Shown here: in pieces, positions 35,130-43,588 of the stretch
Layout: each line of letters opens with the position of its first letter
How positions within the stretch are numbered: position 1 is the stretch's first letter
Source: Planctomycetota bacterium
Lineage (GTDB): Bacteria > Planctomycetota > Phycisphaerae > UBA1845
Reading direction: 5' to 3'
Assembly: GCA_024280855.1 (NCBI GenBank)
Contig: JAJRPG010000071.1
Coordinates: 1-64,000, forward strand
DNA length: 64,000 nt
Made by a program: the position numbers and the translations under genes
The notes under the pieces: model-generated
What the model was told of the DNA's origin: nothing
The model's database searches: none
The model's input: the letters and a program-made list of their open reading frames with translations, nothing else

Positions 35130-35210
35130 TAAACAAGAGCCTATAAACTACCAGATTGGGCCTTGGAAAGTCAAGAAAAATATAGCAAAAGGCGCGTAGG
35201 GCCGCAGAGT

Positions 35211-35240
35211 AGGGCATCCCGATGTACATCGGGATGCCCT
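35211..35240. repeat. Perfect 30-bp palindrome
   Basis: The half-site AGGGCATCCCGATGT is followed immediately by its exact reverse complement with no loop. It lies about 80 bases upstream of the FG-GAP gene and 26 bases from the right D repeat. The bases after it (GCACGGGAATGACGG) resemble the arm of the family E element at 38933. Confidence 0.9.
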
Positions 35241-35265
35241 GCACGGGAATGACGGATAGCATCGA

Positions 35266-35319
35266 TAGTTCAGGCAGGTCAACCTTTCGTCAGTAAACGA
35301 AAGAACGACCGTGCCCTAC
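35266..35319. repeat. 54-bp repeat D, right copy
   Basis: It has the same 24-base and 14-base conserved ends as 32270-32323, around a 16-base centre in which 9 of 16 positions agree. It lies on the upstream side of the FG-GAP gene. Confidence 0.9.
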
Positions 35320-35394
35320 GTCGCAGTGAAAATAATCTATTAAGACCACGGGTAAGCTGAATCGCTTTCCCATGCCCCCCACAAACATTTATTA

Positions 35395-36459
35395 TTAGCT
35401 CTTAGATACTCTTGCTTCTAGTAAGTCACACAAGCGTTGCAATTGTGCGGGCAGCGGCGCTTCAAACTCGATGGTCTTTTCTAAGATAGGATGCATCAGG
35501 CTAATGCGTCTGGCGTGCAGGGCTTGGTAATCAATGAGCGATTCGGTGCTGCCCTCGCCGGTGAGATCAAATTCGCTGACGATGTCCCCGCCGTACATTT
35601 TATCGCCTACCATCGGATGGCCAATCGACGACATATGCACACGCAATTGGTGCGTGCGTCCTGTCTTGGGGAATAAGTTGACAGTCGTAAAGCCGCGAAA
35701 GCGTTTGTCTACGCGATATTCCGTTATCGCTTCTTTGAACATAGCCTGCCTTGGAGGCGAAGCCGTGGGAAGTACCATCCGCTGCGTGGTATCGGGATGC
35801 GGTGCGAGCGGCTGGTTGATTAAATCACCATCTAACTTTACATCTCCCCAGCACACGGCGAAATATTGTTTCTTGACAGTTCGATGCTCAAATTGTCGGG
35901 AGATTCGCCAGTGGGCTTCGTCGCATTTGGCTATCAGCATGATACCCGTGGTGTTTTTATCCAGCCGATGAACGATACCAGGCCGAAACGGCGCACTCCC
36001 CTGGCTCAAGGTTTCTGCATGATAAGCGACCGCATTAGCTATCGTGCCGGACTGGGTAGCATTAGCCGGGTGAACTATGATGCCCGCAGATTTATTGAGG
36101 ACCATCATCCACTCATCTTCGTAGATAATATCCAGCGGGATATTTTCCGGGACCAAACGCGAAGACGGCGGCGGTGGCAGACGTATTTCGATCAGGTCAT
36201 TCTCGGCAGGCTCATAACTAGCCTTGCTGGGCATACCGTTTACGGTCACGTCGCCTTGCTTGATATATTGTTGAATTACAGAGCGTGAGATGCGAGGATG
36301 CAAATGTTGCAGATATTTATCCAGCCGACGCCCTTTAATTCGGCGGCGCACGGAATGCTGAAAAAATTGCTCGCCTTCAGCTTCACTGTCAACCTCTGCT
36401 GGTGACACGCTCTCGGCATCATCGCCTGGCTTATCAATTTTTTCTTCGGGATTGGTCAT
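35395..36459 (-). CDS. RluA-family pseudouridine synthase with S4 domain
   Basis: This 354-residue enzyme isomerises specific uridines to pseudouridine in rRNA, most likely 23S, as in RluC/RluD. After an acidic N-terminal stretch, the S4 RNA-binding domain (about 38-95, RLDKYLQHLHPRISRSVIQQ) precedes the catalytic domain. GIVHRLDKNTTGIMLIAK contains the catalytic Asp, and KTGRTHQLRVHM is the second signature. The ATG at 36459 is preferred to a GTG two codons earlier. It is followed by the DEAD-box helicase gene upstream on the same strand, consistent with ribosome maturation. Confidence 0.93.
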   Translation of the reverse strand: MTNPEEKIDKPGDDAESVSPAEVDSEAEGEQFFQHSVRRRIKGRRLDKYLQHLHPRISRSVIQQYIKQGDVTVNGMPSKASYEPAENDLIEIRLPPPPSSRLVPENIPLDIIYEDEWMMVLNKSAGIIVHPANATQSGTIANAVAYHAETLSQGSAPFRPGIVHRLDKNTTGIMLIAKCDEAHWRISRQFEHRTVKKQYFAVCWGDVKLDGDLINQPLAPHPDTTQRMVLPTASPPRQAMFKEAITEYRVDKRFRGFTTVNLFPKTGRTHQLRVHMSSIGHPMVGDKMYGGDIVSEFDLTGEGSTESLIDYQALHARRISLMHPILEKTIEFEAPLPAQLQRLCDLLEARVSKS

Positions 36460-36534
36460 CGTCACGCCAGCTGAGTAATTCTATGCTATGGGTAAAATTA
36501 TATGCAGCCGCGAATCACGATGATTTCCATGACG

Positions 36535-37797
36535 CTAGAGTCGCCGTCGTCGCCTTGTTTTGAACTTGCTGGCTAGCGTTAGCTTGGGGGCGGGCTTAGC
36601 TGGTGCTTCGGCTGCCTGCTGCGCTGCGGCTTGTTCCGCCGGCGGCTGCCATGGCTCACTTGCCTTGAAACCTTCTACCTCACGGTGACGCACCTGCTCG
36701 TTGATGAGTATTTCAATGGTGGTTAATTCTTTGCCCTGATCGTTTCCCACGAAGGTAATCGCAACGCCTTTCGCTCCCATACGAGCGGTGCGGCCAATGC
36801 GATGGACATACACCTCTGGGTCTTGCGGAATGTCGTAGTTTATAATGTGAGAGATTTCGCTCACATCGATACCGCGAGCGGCTAAATCTGTAGCCACGAG
36901 TACGTCTATCTTATGGTTACGAAAACTAGCCATGACCCGATCGCGCTGATTTTGGGCTAAGTCTCCGTGAATCTCCATCGCGTTAATGTCGTCGGCATGA
37001 AGCTTCTTGGTGATCTTACGAGCCACAGCTTTGGTATTACAAAACACGATGCAAATCGGCGGCTGCTCCTGCTTCAATATCAACCGCAGCAAGCGATATT
37101 TATCACGAGGCTCAGCCGTTACATAAGACTGGTCGATCGCGTCTACGGTCATCTGATCTTTGGAAACGTCAAGCTCCATAGGATCAGTCATGTATCGCCT
37201 AGCTAGCCGTCGGATTTCACCCTCGATCGTAGCTGATACAAAAATCGTCTGATGGTCGCCATGAATCCGGCCTAGGATATTGCGGATGTCTTCGCGGAAT
37301 CCGATGTCGAGCATGCGGTCTACTTCGTCAAGCACGGCAAATTTTAGCGATTGCAAATTAAGCACGCCACGCTGCATGAAATCCATGACACGGCCCGGCG
37401 TTCCCACGACAAAGTGCGGCTTGCGTCCGAGCTGATGCAGTTGCGTAGCCACTTTTTGGCCACCATAAACTGCAACGATGTGCAGGTCCGTACATTGTGA
37501 AAGTCGGGTCAACTCAGCTGTCACCTGCACCGCTAACTCGCGCGTGGGGACCAGGCAAATTGCTTGAAGACGACCATCTGGATCAATGTTTTGCAAAATG
37601 GGAAGCCCAAAGGCAGCGGTTTTACCCGTACCCGTTCGAGCTTGCCCCAGGATGTCCTTGCCCTCTAGAGCGTGAGGAATCATGGCTAATTGAATATCAG
37701 AAGGTTTTACGAAGTTGAGTTTGACTAGCGCCTTGAGAAACCGAACTTCAACACCTAATTCGGCAAAGGCTTCAGGTAAGTCGGGGTGTTGTTGCAT
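36535..37797 (-). CDS. DEAD-box RNA helicase
   Basis: This 420-residue ATP-dependent RNA helicase of the RhlE/CsdA-like group probably works in ribosome assembly or RNA decay. Motifs in order are the Q motif (FVKPSDIQLAMIP), ARTGTGKT (I), PTRELAVQ (Ia), TPGRVMDFM (Ib), DEVD in place of DEAD (II), SAT (III), ATDLAARGID (V) and HRIGRTARMG (VI). A short C-terminal extension is Ala-rich and ends in basic TRRRRRL. The ATG at 37797 (MQQHPDLPEAF) was chosen, since a 42-codon upstream extension does not look like helicase sequence and overlaps another frame. Confidence 0.93.
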   Translation of the reverse strand: MQQHPDLPEAFAELGVEVRFLKALVKLNFVKPSDIQLAMIPHALEGKDILGQARTGTGKTAAFGLPILQNIDPDGRLQAICLVPTRELAVQVTAELTRLSQCTDLHIVAVYGGQKVATQLHQLGRKPHFVVGTPGRVMDFMQRGVLNLQSLKFAVLDEVDRMLDIGFREDIRNILGRIHGDHQTIFVSATIEGEIRRLARRYMTDPMELDVSKDQMTVDAIDQSYVTAEPRDKYRLLRLILKQEQPPICIVFCNTKAVARKITKKLHADDINAMEIHGDLAQNQRDRVMASFRNHKIDVLVATDLAARGIDVSEISHIINYDIPQDPEVYVHRIGRTARMGAKGVAITFVGNDQGKELTTIEILINEQVRHREVEGFKASEPWQPPAEQAAAQQAAEAPAKPAPKLTLASKFKTRRRRRL

Positions 37798-38009
37798 AAG
37801 AGAGCATCGCCGAGCATTTCGCCCGGCTTGGATTCCATTTGACGCCTTACAAATGCGTAAGGCTGCATATCGCCCAGTGATAATCCGCCGCGATTCATCA
37901 ATCGCGCGACACGGGCACGACATTCACTATAGTCCCGCCCCTGCCCCGTGTAAACCAAATGGCTAATACCGCAAAACCGACAAGCGTTTGGGCACTTATT
38001 GCCAGGAAT
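37755..38009 (-). CDS. Possible small Cys-containing protein overlapping its neighbours
   Basis: A frame of about 85 codons fills the space between the CPBP protease stop and the helicase start. It carries NKCPNACRFCGISHLVYTGQ, which looks like half a zinc ribbon, and then ordinary-looking sequence (MNRGGLSLGDMQPYAFVRRQ). It overlaps the helicase start by about 43 bases. No ATG, GTG or TTG is well placed: an ATT at 38009 or TTG codons farther upstream inside the protease gene would be needed. It could be a real coupled gene with a rare start or a decayed remnant. Confidence 0.4.
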   Translation of the reverse strand: MPGNKCPNACRFCGISHLVYTGQGRDYSECRARVARLMNRGGLSLGDMQPYAFVRRQMESKPGEMLGDALLCNNTPTYLKPLPN

Positions 38010-38868
38010 CGCCTGCCTGAGTGTAGAGCATGAGAAATTGAGACAAATCGAATAGCATATGACCCACAACCGCAGGGACAAGCGAGCGTCGCCAGATGGT
38101 CACCAAGCTGAATATCAGCCCAAGAATAGCTACGAATACCAAGGCCATGGGGGTTTGGTCTGGGGCGTGGAGCGCTGTGAATATCGCGGTCGTGACCAAC
38201 ACGGCCACTACCCAGCTACCACTGACGCGACGTAAACGGGTCATCAAGAAGCCGCGAAAAAGAACCTCCTCATACAGCCCAATCATGAGCGAAATTAATG
38301 CGAAAATCAGCGGATGCTGTTTGGGAATTAGCGTCATAATTCGCCCGGCGTTCTCTTGCATCTGTTCAAGCACCGTTGGCCACATCAACATGCAAACGAA
38401 GAAGCAGGCGTATATCATCATGTACGAAACGAATGTAGCCCCGACGCCAAGTAGCCCGTTCAACGGGAATTTTCGCCAGGTCATGCCATTTGCAGCTAGA
38501 GGCAAGTGTCTTCGTCGCGTCAGCCAGGGGACGAAATAAAGTACAAACAGGGTGCGCATGGCGATGGCGGGAATGAGTATCTTTCTTTCGAATTTAGCAA
38601 GCTCCAAATCTTGCGTAACATCAATCCCCGAAGACTTTACCGCAGCCCAGCTAAAAATCACTTCGCTGACAATGAGAATCAGCACTATCAAGCCCAAGTC
38701 AGCCCACGCCGCGCCTTTGCTGATGGGTGTCAGCATCATGGCATCCCTTGGCCGAGCCATTAATTCGGGCATGTCTGCCATAGGTCTTGCTGTGGGGATT
38801 TCAAAAGGGAATTGGGGCGGGGACGGGACGGATGACTCAGTCGGGAAATCTTCTTGTTCGTCTATCAT
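37996..38868 (-). CDS. CPBP-family intramembrane glutamic endopeptidase (CAAX protease-like)
   Basis: This 290-residue multi-spanning membrane protein of the Abi/CPBP (Rce1-like) family may process membrane-anchored proteins or peptides. The catalytic motifs are in order: EEVLFRGFL (EExxxR), FTALHAPDQ (FxxxH-like) and VVGHMLFD with the final His. Seven or eight hydrophobic segments are visible, starting near residue 50. The N-terminal 45 residues are polar and Pro-rich. The substrate is unknown, and no bacteriocin genes are adjacent. Confidence 0.9.
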   Translation of the reverse strand: MIDEQEDFPTESSVPSPPQFPFEIPTARPMADMPELMARPRDAMMLTPISKGAAWADLGLIVLILIVSEVIFSWAAVKSSGIDVTQDLELAKFERKILIPAIAMRTLFVLYFVPWLTRRRHLPLAANGMTWRKFPLNGLLGVGATFVSYMMIYACFFVCMLMWPTVLEQMQENAGRIMTLIPKQHPLIFALISLMIGLYEEVLFRGFLMTRLRRVSGSWVVAVLVTTAIFTALHAPDQTPMALVFVAILGLIFSLVTIWRRSLVPAVVGHMLFDLSQFLMLYTQAGDSWQ

Positions 38869-38932
38869 CGTCCATCGTCATGGTGCATTATTAAAGATCA
38901 TTCAGCTTGCGAGTCGTAACTGTCCGCAGTTT

Positions 38933-39009
38933 GTCATTCCCGCGCAGGCGGGAATCCAGAGCGGTAACAAGACTAGCCAAGACTAGAATCCCGCCTTCGC
39001 GGGAATGAC
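38933..39009. repeat. Dispersed inverted repeat, family E (GTCATTCCCGCG type)
   Basis: GTCATTCCCGCG at the left and CGCGGGAATGAC at the right form the outer arms. Inner arms GGCGGGAATCC and AGAATCCCGCC form a second stem. This is the widespread bacterial repeat whose conceptual translation is VIPAQAGIQ. It lies 22 bases past the sucD stop and may serve as its terminator. Confidence 0.85.
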
Positions 39010-39030
39010 TGTTACAAGCTTCACGTAACC

Positions 39031-39921
39031 CTACGCAGCCAGTGCTTTTTGCATCGTTTCACCAAGTTGGGCAGGTGAATCTGCGACGGCTACGCCTGCT
39101 TCGCGCAATGCAGCGATTTTAGAACCAGCCGTACCTTCTCCGCCGCTGATAATCGCGCCGGCATGCCCCATTCGTTTTCCAGGAGGCGCGGTTTGACCCG
39201 CAATAAAAGCGACGACTGGCTTGGATATATTTTTGCTAATGTGCTGGGCCGCGCCTTCTTCGTCCGTGCCGCCGATTTCGCCAATCATAATAACGCCATC
39301 GGTCTCGCTATCTTTTTCAAACATATCTAAAAGTTCGATGAAGTTCAGCCCCTTCACAGGGTCGCCGCCGATACCCACACAAGTAGACTGTGCGATGTTT
39401 CGGCTAGTACATTGCCAAACCGCTTCATAGGTTAGCGTACCGCTTCGAGAAATAATGCCGACATTTTTCGCACCCTGGCCCGGCGCTTTATGAATGTAAC
39501 CTGGCATGATACCAATCTTACATTGACCGGGCGTAATCACACCGGGGCAATTCGGGCCAATGAGCATCGTGCCATTCTCGTCGAGATAATGACGGGCACG
39601 CACCATGTCCAACGTAGGTATGCCTTCTGTAATAAGTACAACCAATTTGCAGCCTGCGTCCGATGCCTCCATGACGGCATCCGCCGCAAAAGCCGCGGGT
39701 ACGAAAATCATGGAAACCTCTGCGCCAGTCTCAGCTACCGCAGCGTGACAAGTATCAAACACGGGGAGGCCATGTTCGGATTTCGTGCCACCTTTGCCCG
39801 GAGACACGCCGCCTACAAATTTCGCGCCATATTCAATACACGCAGCCGTGTGAAATGCCCCGGCTTTGCCCGTAATTCCCTGGCAGATGATTTTTGTTTC
39901 GCGGTTGACTAGTATGCTCAT
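39031..39921 (-). CDS. sucD: Succinyl-CoA synthetase alpha subunit
   Basis: SucD and SucC form the TCA-cycle enzyme that interconverts succinyl-CoA and succinate with ATP or GTP formation. The 296 residues show the CoA-binding Rossmann part ([16 protein letters not shown]), [31 protein letters not shown], and [17 protein letters not shown] with the phosphorylated His at about residue 253. It is full length and begins at an ATG. sucC, normally directly upstream in the same operon, is not present; a 610-base repeat-rich spacer takes that place. Confidence 0.96.
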   Translation of the reverse strand: MSILVNRETKIICQGITGKAGAFHTAACIEYGAKFVGGVSPGKGGTKSEHGLPVFDTCHAAVAETGAEVSMIFVPAAFAADAVMEASDAGCKLVVLITEGIPTLDMVRARHYLDENGTMLIGPNCPGVITPGQCKIGIMPGYIHKAPGQGAKNVGIISRSGTLTYEAVWQCTSRNIAQSTCVGIGGDPVKGLNFIELLDMFEKDSETDGVIMIGEIGGTDEEGAAQHISKNISKPVVAFIAGQTAPPGKRMGHAGAIISGGEGTAGSKIAALREAGVAVADSPAQLGETMQKALAA

Positions 39922-40076
39922 ATTTTTACCACTTGCCCTTCTCGAATGCCCCTGCCAAATCAGTTTTCTATAGATGCTACGTCGCAGGCCATCATCACCT
40001 ACGATGCGGGTCGAAACCCTTGGGCTGAGTATGGCACGGGGTTGGCAAATTGTCCATGCCTAGCCAGACCGGGACA

Positions 40077-40124
40077 GTGATTTATGGGCATTGTATGTCC
40101 GCAGGCTTGCGCCGTGCGGCTCTG
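40077..40124 (+). repeat. 48-base direct repeat F, copy 1
   Basis: It matches 40360-40407 at 44 of 48 positions and ends in GCAGGCTTGCGCCGTGCGG then CTCTG. Confidence 0.85.
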
Positions 40125-40161
40125 GGTGGGAATCTATCTAAACTTCCGCTAGATAACGCCG

Positions 40162-40200
40162 GGTGCCCCATTCTTTGGGTACTCCCGAAGGGTGGGGGGA
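40162..40200. repeat. Palindromic repeat, family A
   Basis: A 14-bp stem with G-T pairs (40166-40179 with 40184-40197) has the loop TACT. It is the same type as 8383-8417. Confidence 0.75.
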
Positions 40201-40305
40201 AGGACCGGTCATTTATATCATCATCAAATTTTCAATAGATAACCAATAGCCTTAAAAGAATTATGTTCTAGTTACACTTCCGCAACTGCTCAACAGTTCA
40301 ATCCG

Positions 40306-40344
40306 CCCCCCACCCTTTGCCGGTAGGCAAACAATGGGGCACCC
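40306..40344. repeat. Palindromic repeat, family A, reverse orientation
   Basis: CCCCACCCTTTGCC and GGCAAACAATGGGG arms with three mismatches surround GGTA. Reverse-complemented, it aligns with 40162-40200. Confidence 0.7.
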
Positions 40345-40359
40345 GCCGGGATAGGAACG

Positions 40360-40407
40360 GTGATTTATGAGCATCGTGTGTCTGCAGGCTTGCGCCGTGC
40401 GGCTCTG
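40360..40407 (+). repeat. 48-base direct repeat F, copy 2
   Basis: See copy 1: four substitutions in 48 bases, same orientation, start positions 283 bases apart. Confidence 0.85.
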
Positions 40408-40531
40408 AGGAGCATGGGTACGTCCCGATATTCCTCGGGACTTACCCGTGTCTTAATGATTCACGCTAACAAGGAAGATGCAAGTGAATTTCAAACTAAG
40501 CACACTCTTGGAAATAATTATCTCAAATCGC

Positions 40532-42274
40532 TTAATTGGTAACGTGAGGCCGTTTCTTGGCCACTCGTTGTCGCAATTTTTCCAGCGGCAAGCAATTAGC
40601 GACATCATGTTTCTTCGCACCGCCTCGACGTGCAGTGGCAATACCATATCGCATCTGCTCAAACCCCTGCGTGCGATGAGAATCTGTATTGATTGAAAGC
40701 ATCACGCCGCCAGCGATAGCCTGCCTGACATGTAAATCTTTTAGGTCCAAACGCTGCCAGGCGGCGTTGATTTCCAGCATTGTCCCCGTTCGTTTCGCGG
40801 CTTCGATAACTGCCGCCATATTCAGGTCCATTGGCTTTCGTCGATTGATTAGCCTACCCGTAGGATGGCCAATCACACACACAAACGGATTCTCCATCGC
40901 GGCTATGGTGCGCTCGGTAGCTGACAACTTCTTGCCACCACTTCCCATAGCCGCATGAATGCTAGCTACGACCCAGTCGCATTGCTCCAGGATTTCCGTC
41001 GGATAATCCATCTCGCCGTTGGACAAAATGTCGCACTCGCAGCCAACGAGAATCGTAATCCCATCTAAGCAATCATTCGCCTCGCGAATGGCCTTGATGT
41101 GCGCCTGCATTCGCTCAATAGACAAACCATTAGCTATTGTGCTGCTCTTCGAGTGATCGCAAATCGCAATGTATTCATAACCCCGCGCCTTCGCAGCCTC
41201 AGCCATTTCGTCGATGGTATTTTTCCCATCGCTAGCTATCGTGTGCATATGCAAATCGCTGCGAATGTCAGCCAGCTTAACCAAATCCTCGAAGCTAGCT
41301 TCGCTTGTAAACTCGCCACGGTCTTCGCGAAGTTCCGGCGGCACGAACGATACACCTAACGCCTCATAGATGTCCTCTTCCTTTGCCCCCGCAACGGAAT
41401 GCTCACCGTCAAATAAACCATACTCGTTTAACCGCAACTTTTTCTTAACAACGATTTCTCGCAGCGACACATTATGCTCTTTCGACCCGGTGAAGTATTG
41501 CCAAGCTGCCCCAAAAGATGCCGTAGGTACGACCCTAAGATCGACTTGCAACTCCTTACCCTTATCACGTTCAACCGTAACCGAACCTTTCGTCTCACCA
41601 CTAGCTAGGATGCGCTTTACATCGCTAAACGAAACAAACTTTTTAATGATAGCTTCGCCGTCATCCGCCTCGCAGAGGATGTCTATGTCGCCAATGGTTT
41701 CCTGTCCGCGCCGCAATGAGCCGGCGATTTCCACGCGCCGCACGCCCGTAAGCCTGCGCACCTTTTCCGCCAACGCCTCAGCCATAGGCCAGGCTATGCC
41801 AAGTGGCGTTCGTCCGCCGCTGCTTTCTAAAAAGGCGATCCCCTCAGCGATTTTTTTTACACTCGTCGCCCCAAGCCCAGGAAGCTCAGCCATCGCACCA
41901 GACTCAATCACAGCCTTGAGTTCGTCCATGCTTTTAACATCTAGTGAGTCATGAACCAGCGCAACCTTCTTAGGCCCCATGCCCGGAATCTCCAGCAGCG
42001 CAGGCAACCCCGGCGGAAGCTTCGCCTCTAACTCTTGCAAAACATCAGACGTACCAGTTTCGATAAATTGCAGAATGCGCTCAGCCGTCCCCTTACCCAC
42101 GCCGGGCATGGACGTCAGCTTGTTAGCCTTAGCCAAAGCTTCAAGGTCTTCGGTGGAATCTTTGATCGTGCGTGATGTGCGGCGATAGCTATTGATACGA
42201 AACCGATCACCGCCGTCGATTTCCAACAGGTCAGCAATCCGTTCAAACGCCTTAGCTATCTCAGATTGATTCAT
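40532..42274 (-). CDS. polX: Family X DNA polymerase with PHP domain (PolX)
   Basis: This 580-residue repair polymerase fills short gaps, and the PHP domain usually adds 3'-5' exonuclease or AP-site activity. Helix-hairpin-helix segments (MPGVGKGTAERI and IPGMGPKKVALV) lie in the first 150 residues. The nucleotidyltransferase core has GSLRRGQETIGDIDILCEAD with the catalytic Asp pair. The PHP domain begins near 338 with DLHMHTIASDGKNTIDEM and has ICDHSKSS and CECDIL. The ATG at 42274 (MNQSEIAKAFERIADLLE) was chosen; the 50-codon extension upstream is not family-like. Length matches PolX. Confidence 0.95.
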   Translation of the reverse strand: MNQSEIAKAFERIADLLEIDGGDRFRINSYRRTSRTIKDSTEDLEALAKANKLTSMPGVGKGTAERILQFIETGTSDVLQELEAKLPPGLPALLEIPGMGPKKVALVHDSLDVKSMDELKAVIESGAMAELPGLGATSVKKIAEGIAFLESSGGRTPLGIAWPMAEALAEKVRRLTGVRRVEIAGSLRRGQETIGDIDILCEADDGEAIIKKFVSFSDVKRILASGETKGSVTVERDKGKELQVDLRVVPTASFGAAWQYFTGSKEHNVSLREIVVKKKLRLNEYGLFDGEHSVAGAKEEDIYEALGVSFVPPELREDRGEFTSEASFEDLVKLADIRSDLHMHTIASDGKNTIDEMAEAAKARGYEYIAICDHSKSSTIANGLSIERMQAHIKAIREANDCLDGITILVGCECDILSNGEMDYPTEILEQCDWVVASIHAAMGSGGKKLSATERTIAAMENPFVCVIGHPTGRLINRRKPMDLNMAAVIEAAKRTGTMLEINAAWQRLDLKDLHVRQAIAGGVMLSINTDSHRTQGFEQMRYGIATARRGGAKKHDVANCLPLEKLRQRVAKKRPHVTN

Positions 42275-42752
42275 AGCGGTATTCTCTAACGTCCCGCCAG
42301 TCAAACACACCCAAGGGGACTCGGAAGTCAACGACAGCGGATTGGCGGTATTAAAAAGTAGCGCTTCCCCCCGTTCGAGTGGCAATTCGACACCTGCTAC
42401 ATGTAGAATACTACTCATCTGCAACCGTTGAACATGATAACTCAGTTTCGCTACTCAGCAATGCCACCGGCTATACAATAGTATCCTTAAGCTTAGAAGT
42501 GACTCTTCCCAAAAACTCAATAAAAGGCTTCTAATCCTTCATATCTTAACCGCACTCTTTCTTTAATTCGACTTAGTGGCGACATGATAAGGATATCCTT
42601 TTTCTCGCAAATATGAAGGGTATTTTGACCTGTACGGTTTTCACCCTTAGACTAATTAAAGAGGAGATGCCAAAAGACTTTTCTCATTCTCCGCTATAAA
42701 AAAATCTTCGACTGTGAACGATATGCGGAGTGGCTACTGAAGGAACTGACTT
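42275..42752. other. Divergent intergenic region, polX to pseudopilin
   Basis: No gene is supported. A promoter-like pair at 42625-42653 faces the pseudopilin gene. The rest was not recognised. Confidence 0.45.
42625..42653 (+). promoter_or_regulatory. Candidate promoter of the pseudopilin gene
   Basis: TTGACC (42625-42630) and TAGACT (42648-42653) are 17 bases apart, about 100 bases ahead of the gene start. Confidence 0.35.
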
Positions 42753-43262
42753 GTGAAATTGCGATTGTTCCAAAAAAGCGGATTTTCTTTAGTGGAGCTT
42801 GTTATAGTTGTTGTCATCATTGGCGTAATCGCAGCTATCGCGGTGTCCAAGCTCGGTAGTGCAGCGAGTGGAGCCGATGACGCTGCGTTTCGAGCAAGCC
42901 TGAGTACGCTACGAAGCGCTATCGACTTGTATTATGCAGAGCATGACGGCAACTATCCCGGGGCCGATGGCACCTCTTCAACATTTTGGAAGCAACTAAT
43001 AAAAATGACCGACATAAACGGTGATCGCGGAACGGCGCCTGGCGTTCACATTTACGGCCCGTATGTTCGTAGCAAAATCCCAGTACTCGTTGGACCTAAT
43101 CCTGACGCATTTCGAGTCAGAATGAAAACCGTTATTCCCATGTCTCTTGCGATTAATGAAAGCAAGACCAAGAAGGGGTGGGTATTCAATTATGAGTCAG
43201 GTCACTTGATCGCAAACACGGACGACTTGGACAAGAACGGAATGGGTTACGATACATACTGA
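42753..43262 (+). CDS. Type II secretion/type IV pilin-like protein (pseudopilin)
   Basis: This 169-residue protein starts at GTG with AAGGAA upstream. A short leader (MKLRLFQKSG) ends in Gly before FSLVELVIVVVIIGVIAAIA, the class III prepilin signal with Glu at position +5, cut by a prepilin peptidase. The soluble part is typical of type II secretion-like pseudopilins (RASLSTLRSAIDLYYAEHDG then NYPG). No secretion or pilus assembly genes are adjacent. Planctomycetes commonly carry many stand-alone genes of this kind. Confidence 0.9.
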   Translation: MKLRLFQKSGFSLVELVIVVVIIGVIAAIAVSKLGSAASGADDAAFRASLSTLRSAIDLYYAEHDGNYPGADGTSSTFWKQLIKMTDINGDRGTAPGVHIYGPYVRSKIPVLVGPNPDAFRVRMKTVIPMSLAINESKTKKGWVFNYESGHLIANTDDLDKNGMGYDTY

Positions 43263-43379
43263 AACATCGAAGCCTATATCCTGGAATAGGTTGACATGAT
43301 ACACCAATAATTTCGAGTCGATAAAACGCGGCAATGTGGAAACCGCCTTGGCGATATATCCAAGACGGTCTTTGCCAAA

Positions 43380-43452
43380 CACCCCCAAGGGGACTCGAAC
43401 CCCTGTCGCCGGCATGAAAAGCCGGTATCCTAGGCCACTAGACGATGGGGGC
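43380..43452 (-). tRNA. tRNA-Glu (anticodon TTC)
   Basis: The minus strand reads GCCCCCATCGTCTAGTGGCC and onward, with anticodon stem CCGGC/GCCGG, loop TTTTCAT and anticodon TTC, T-arm AGGGG-TTCGAGT-CCCCT, and an acceptor closed by a G-T pair, with discriminator G. It has 73 bases and no encoded CCA. Confidence 0.95.
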
Positions 43453-43588
43453 TAAGACATATAAAAAAACCAGCCCTCGCTTCCAGACTGGCTGGGAGAA
43501 TATATCCCCTCACTGAGCCTCGGTCAATCCTTCACCCGCAGCCCCTCCCGACCTTCGCCAACTCGGCTAGGACCACTACAATCCCAGC

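Larger units (their letters stand above)
39922..40531. other. Repeat-rich intergenic region upstream of sucD
   Basis: No gene is supported here. It holds two direct 48-base repeats (40077 and 40360), two family A hairpins in opposite orientation (40162 and 40306), and a hairpin GTCCCGA/TCGGGAC at about 40422-40441. Small frames in it simply translate the repeats. Confidence 0.7.

Noticed and set aside
40050..40542. Two short frames with similar starts (SAGLRRAAL)
   Set aside because: The similarity is due to the 48-base direct repeat. Neither has a ribosome site, and the rest of the frames differ.
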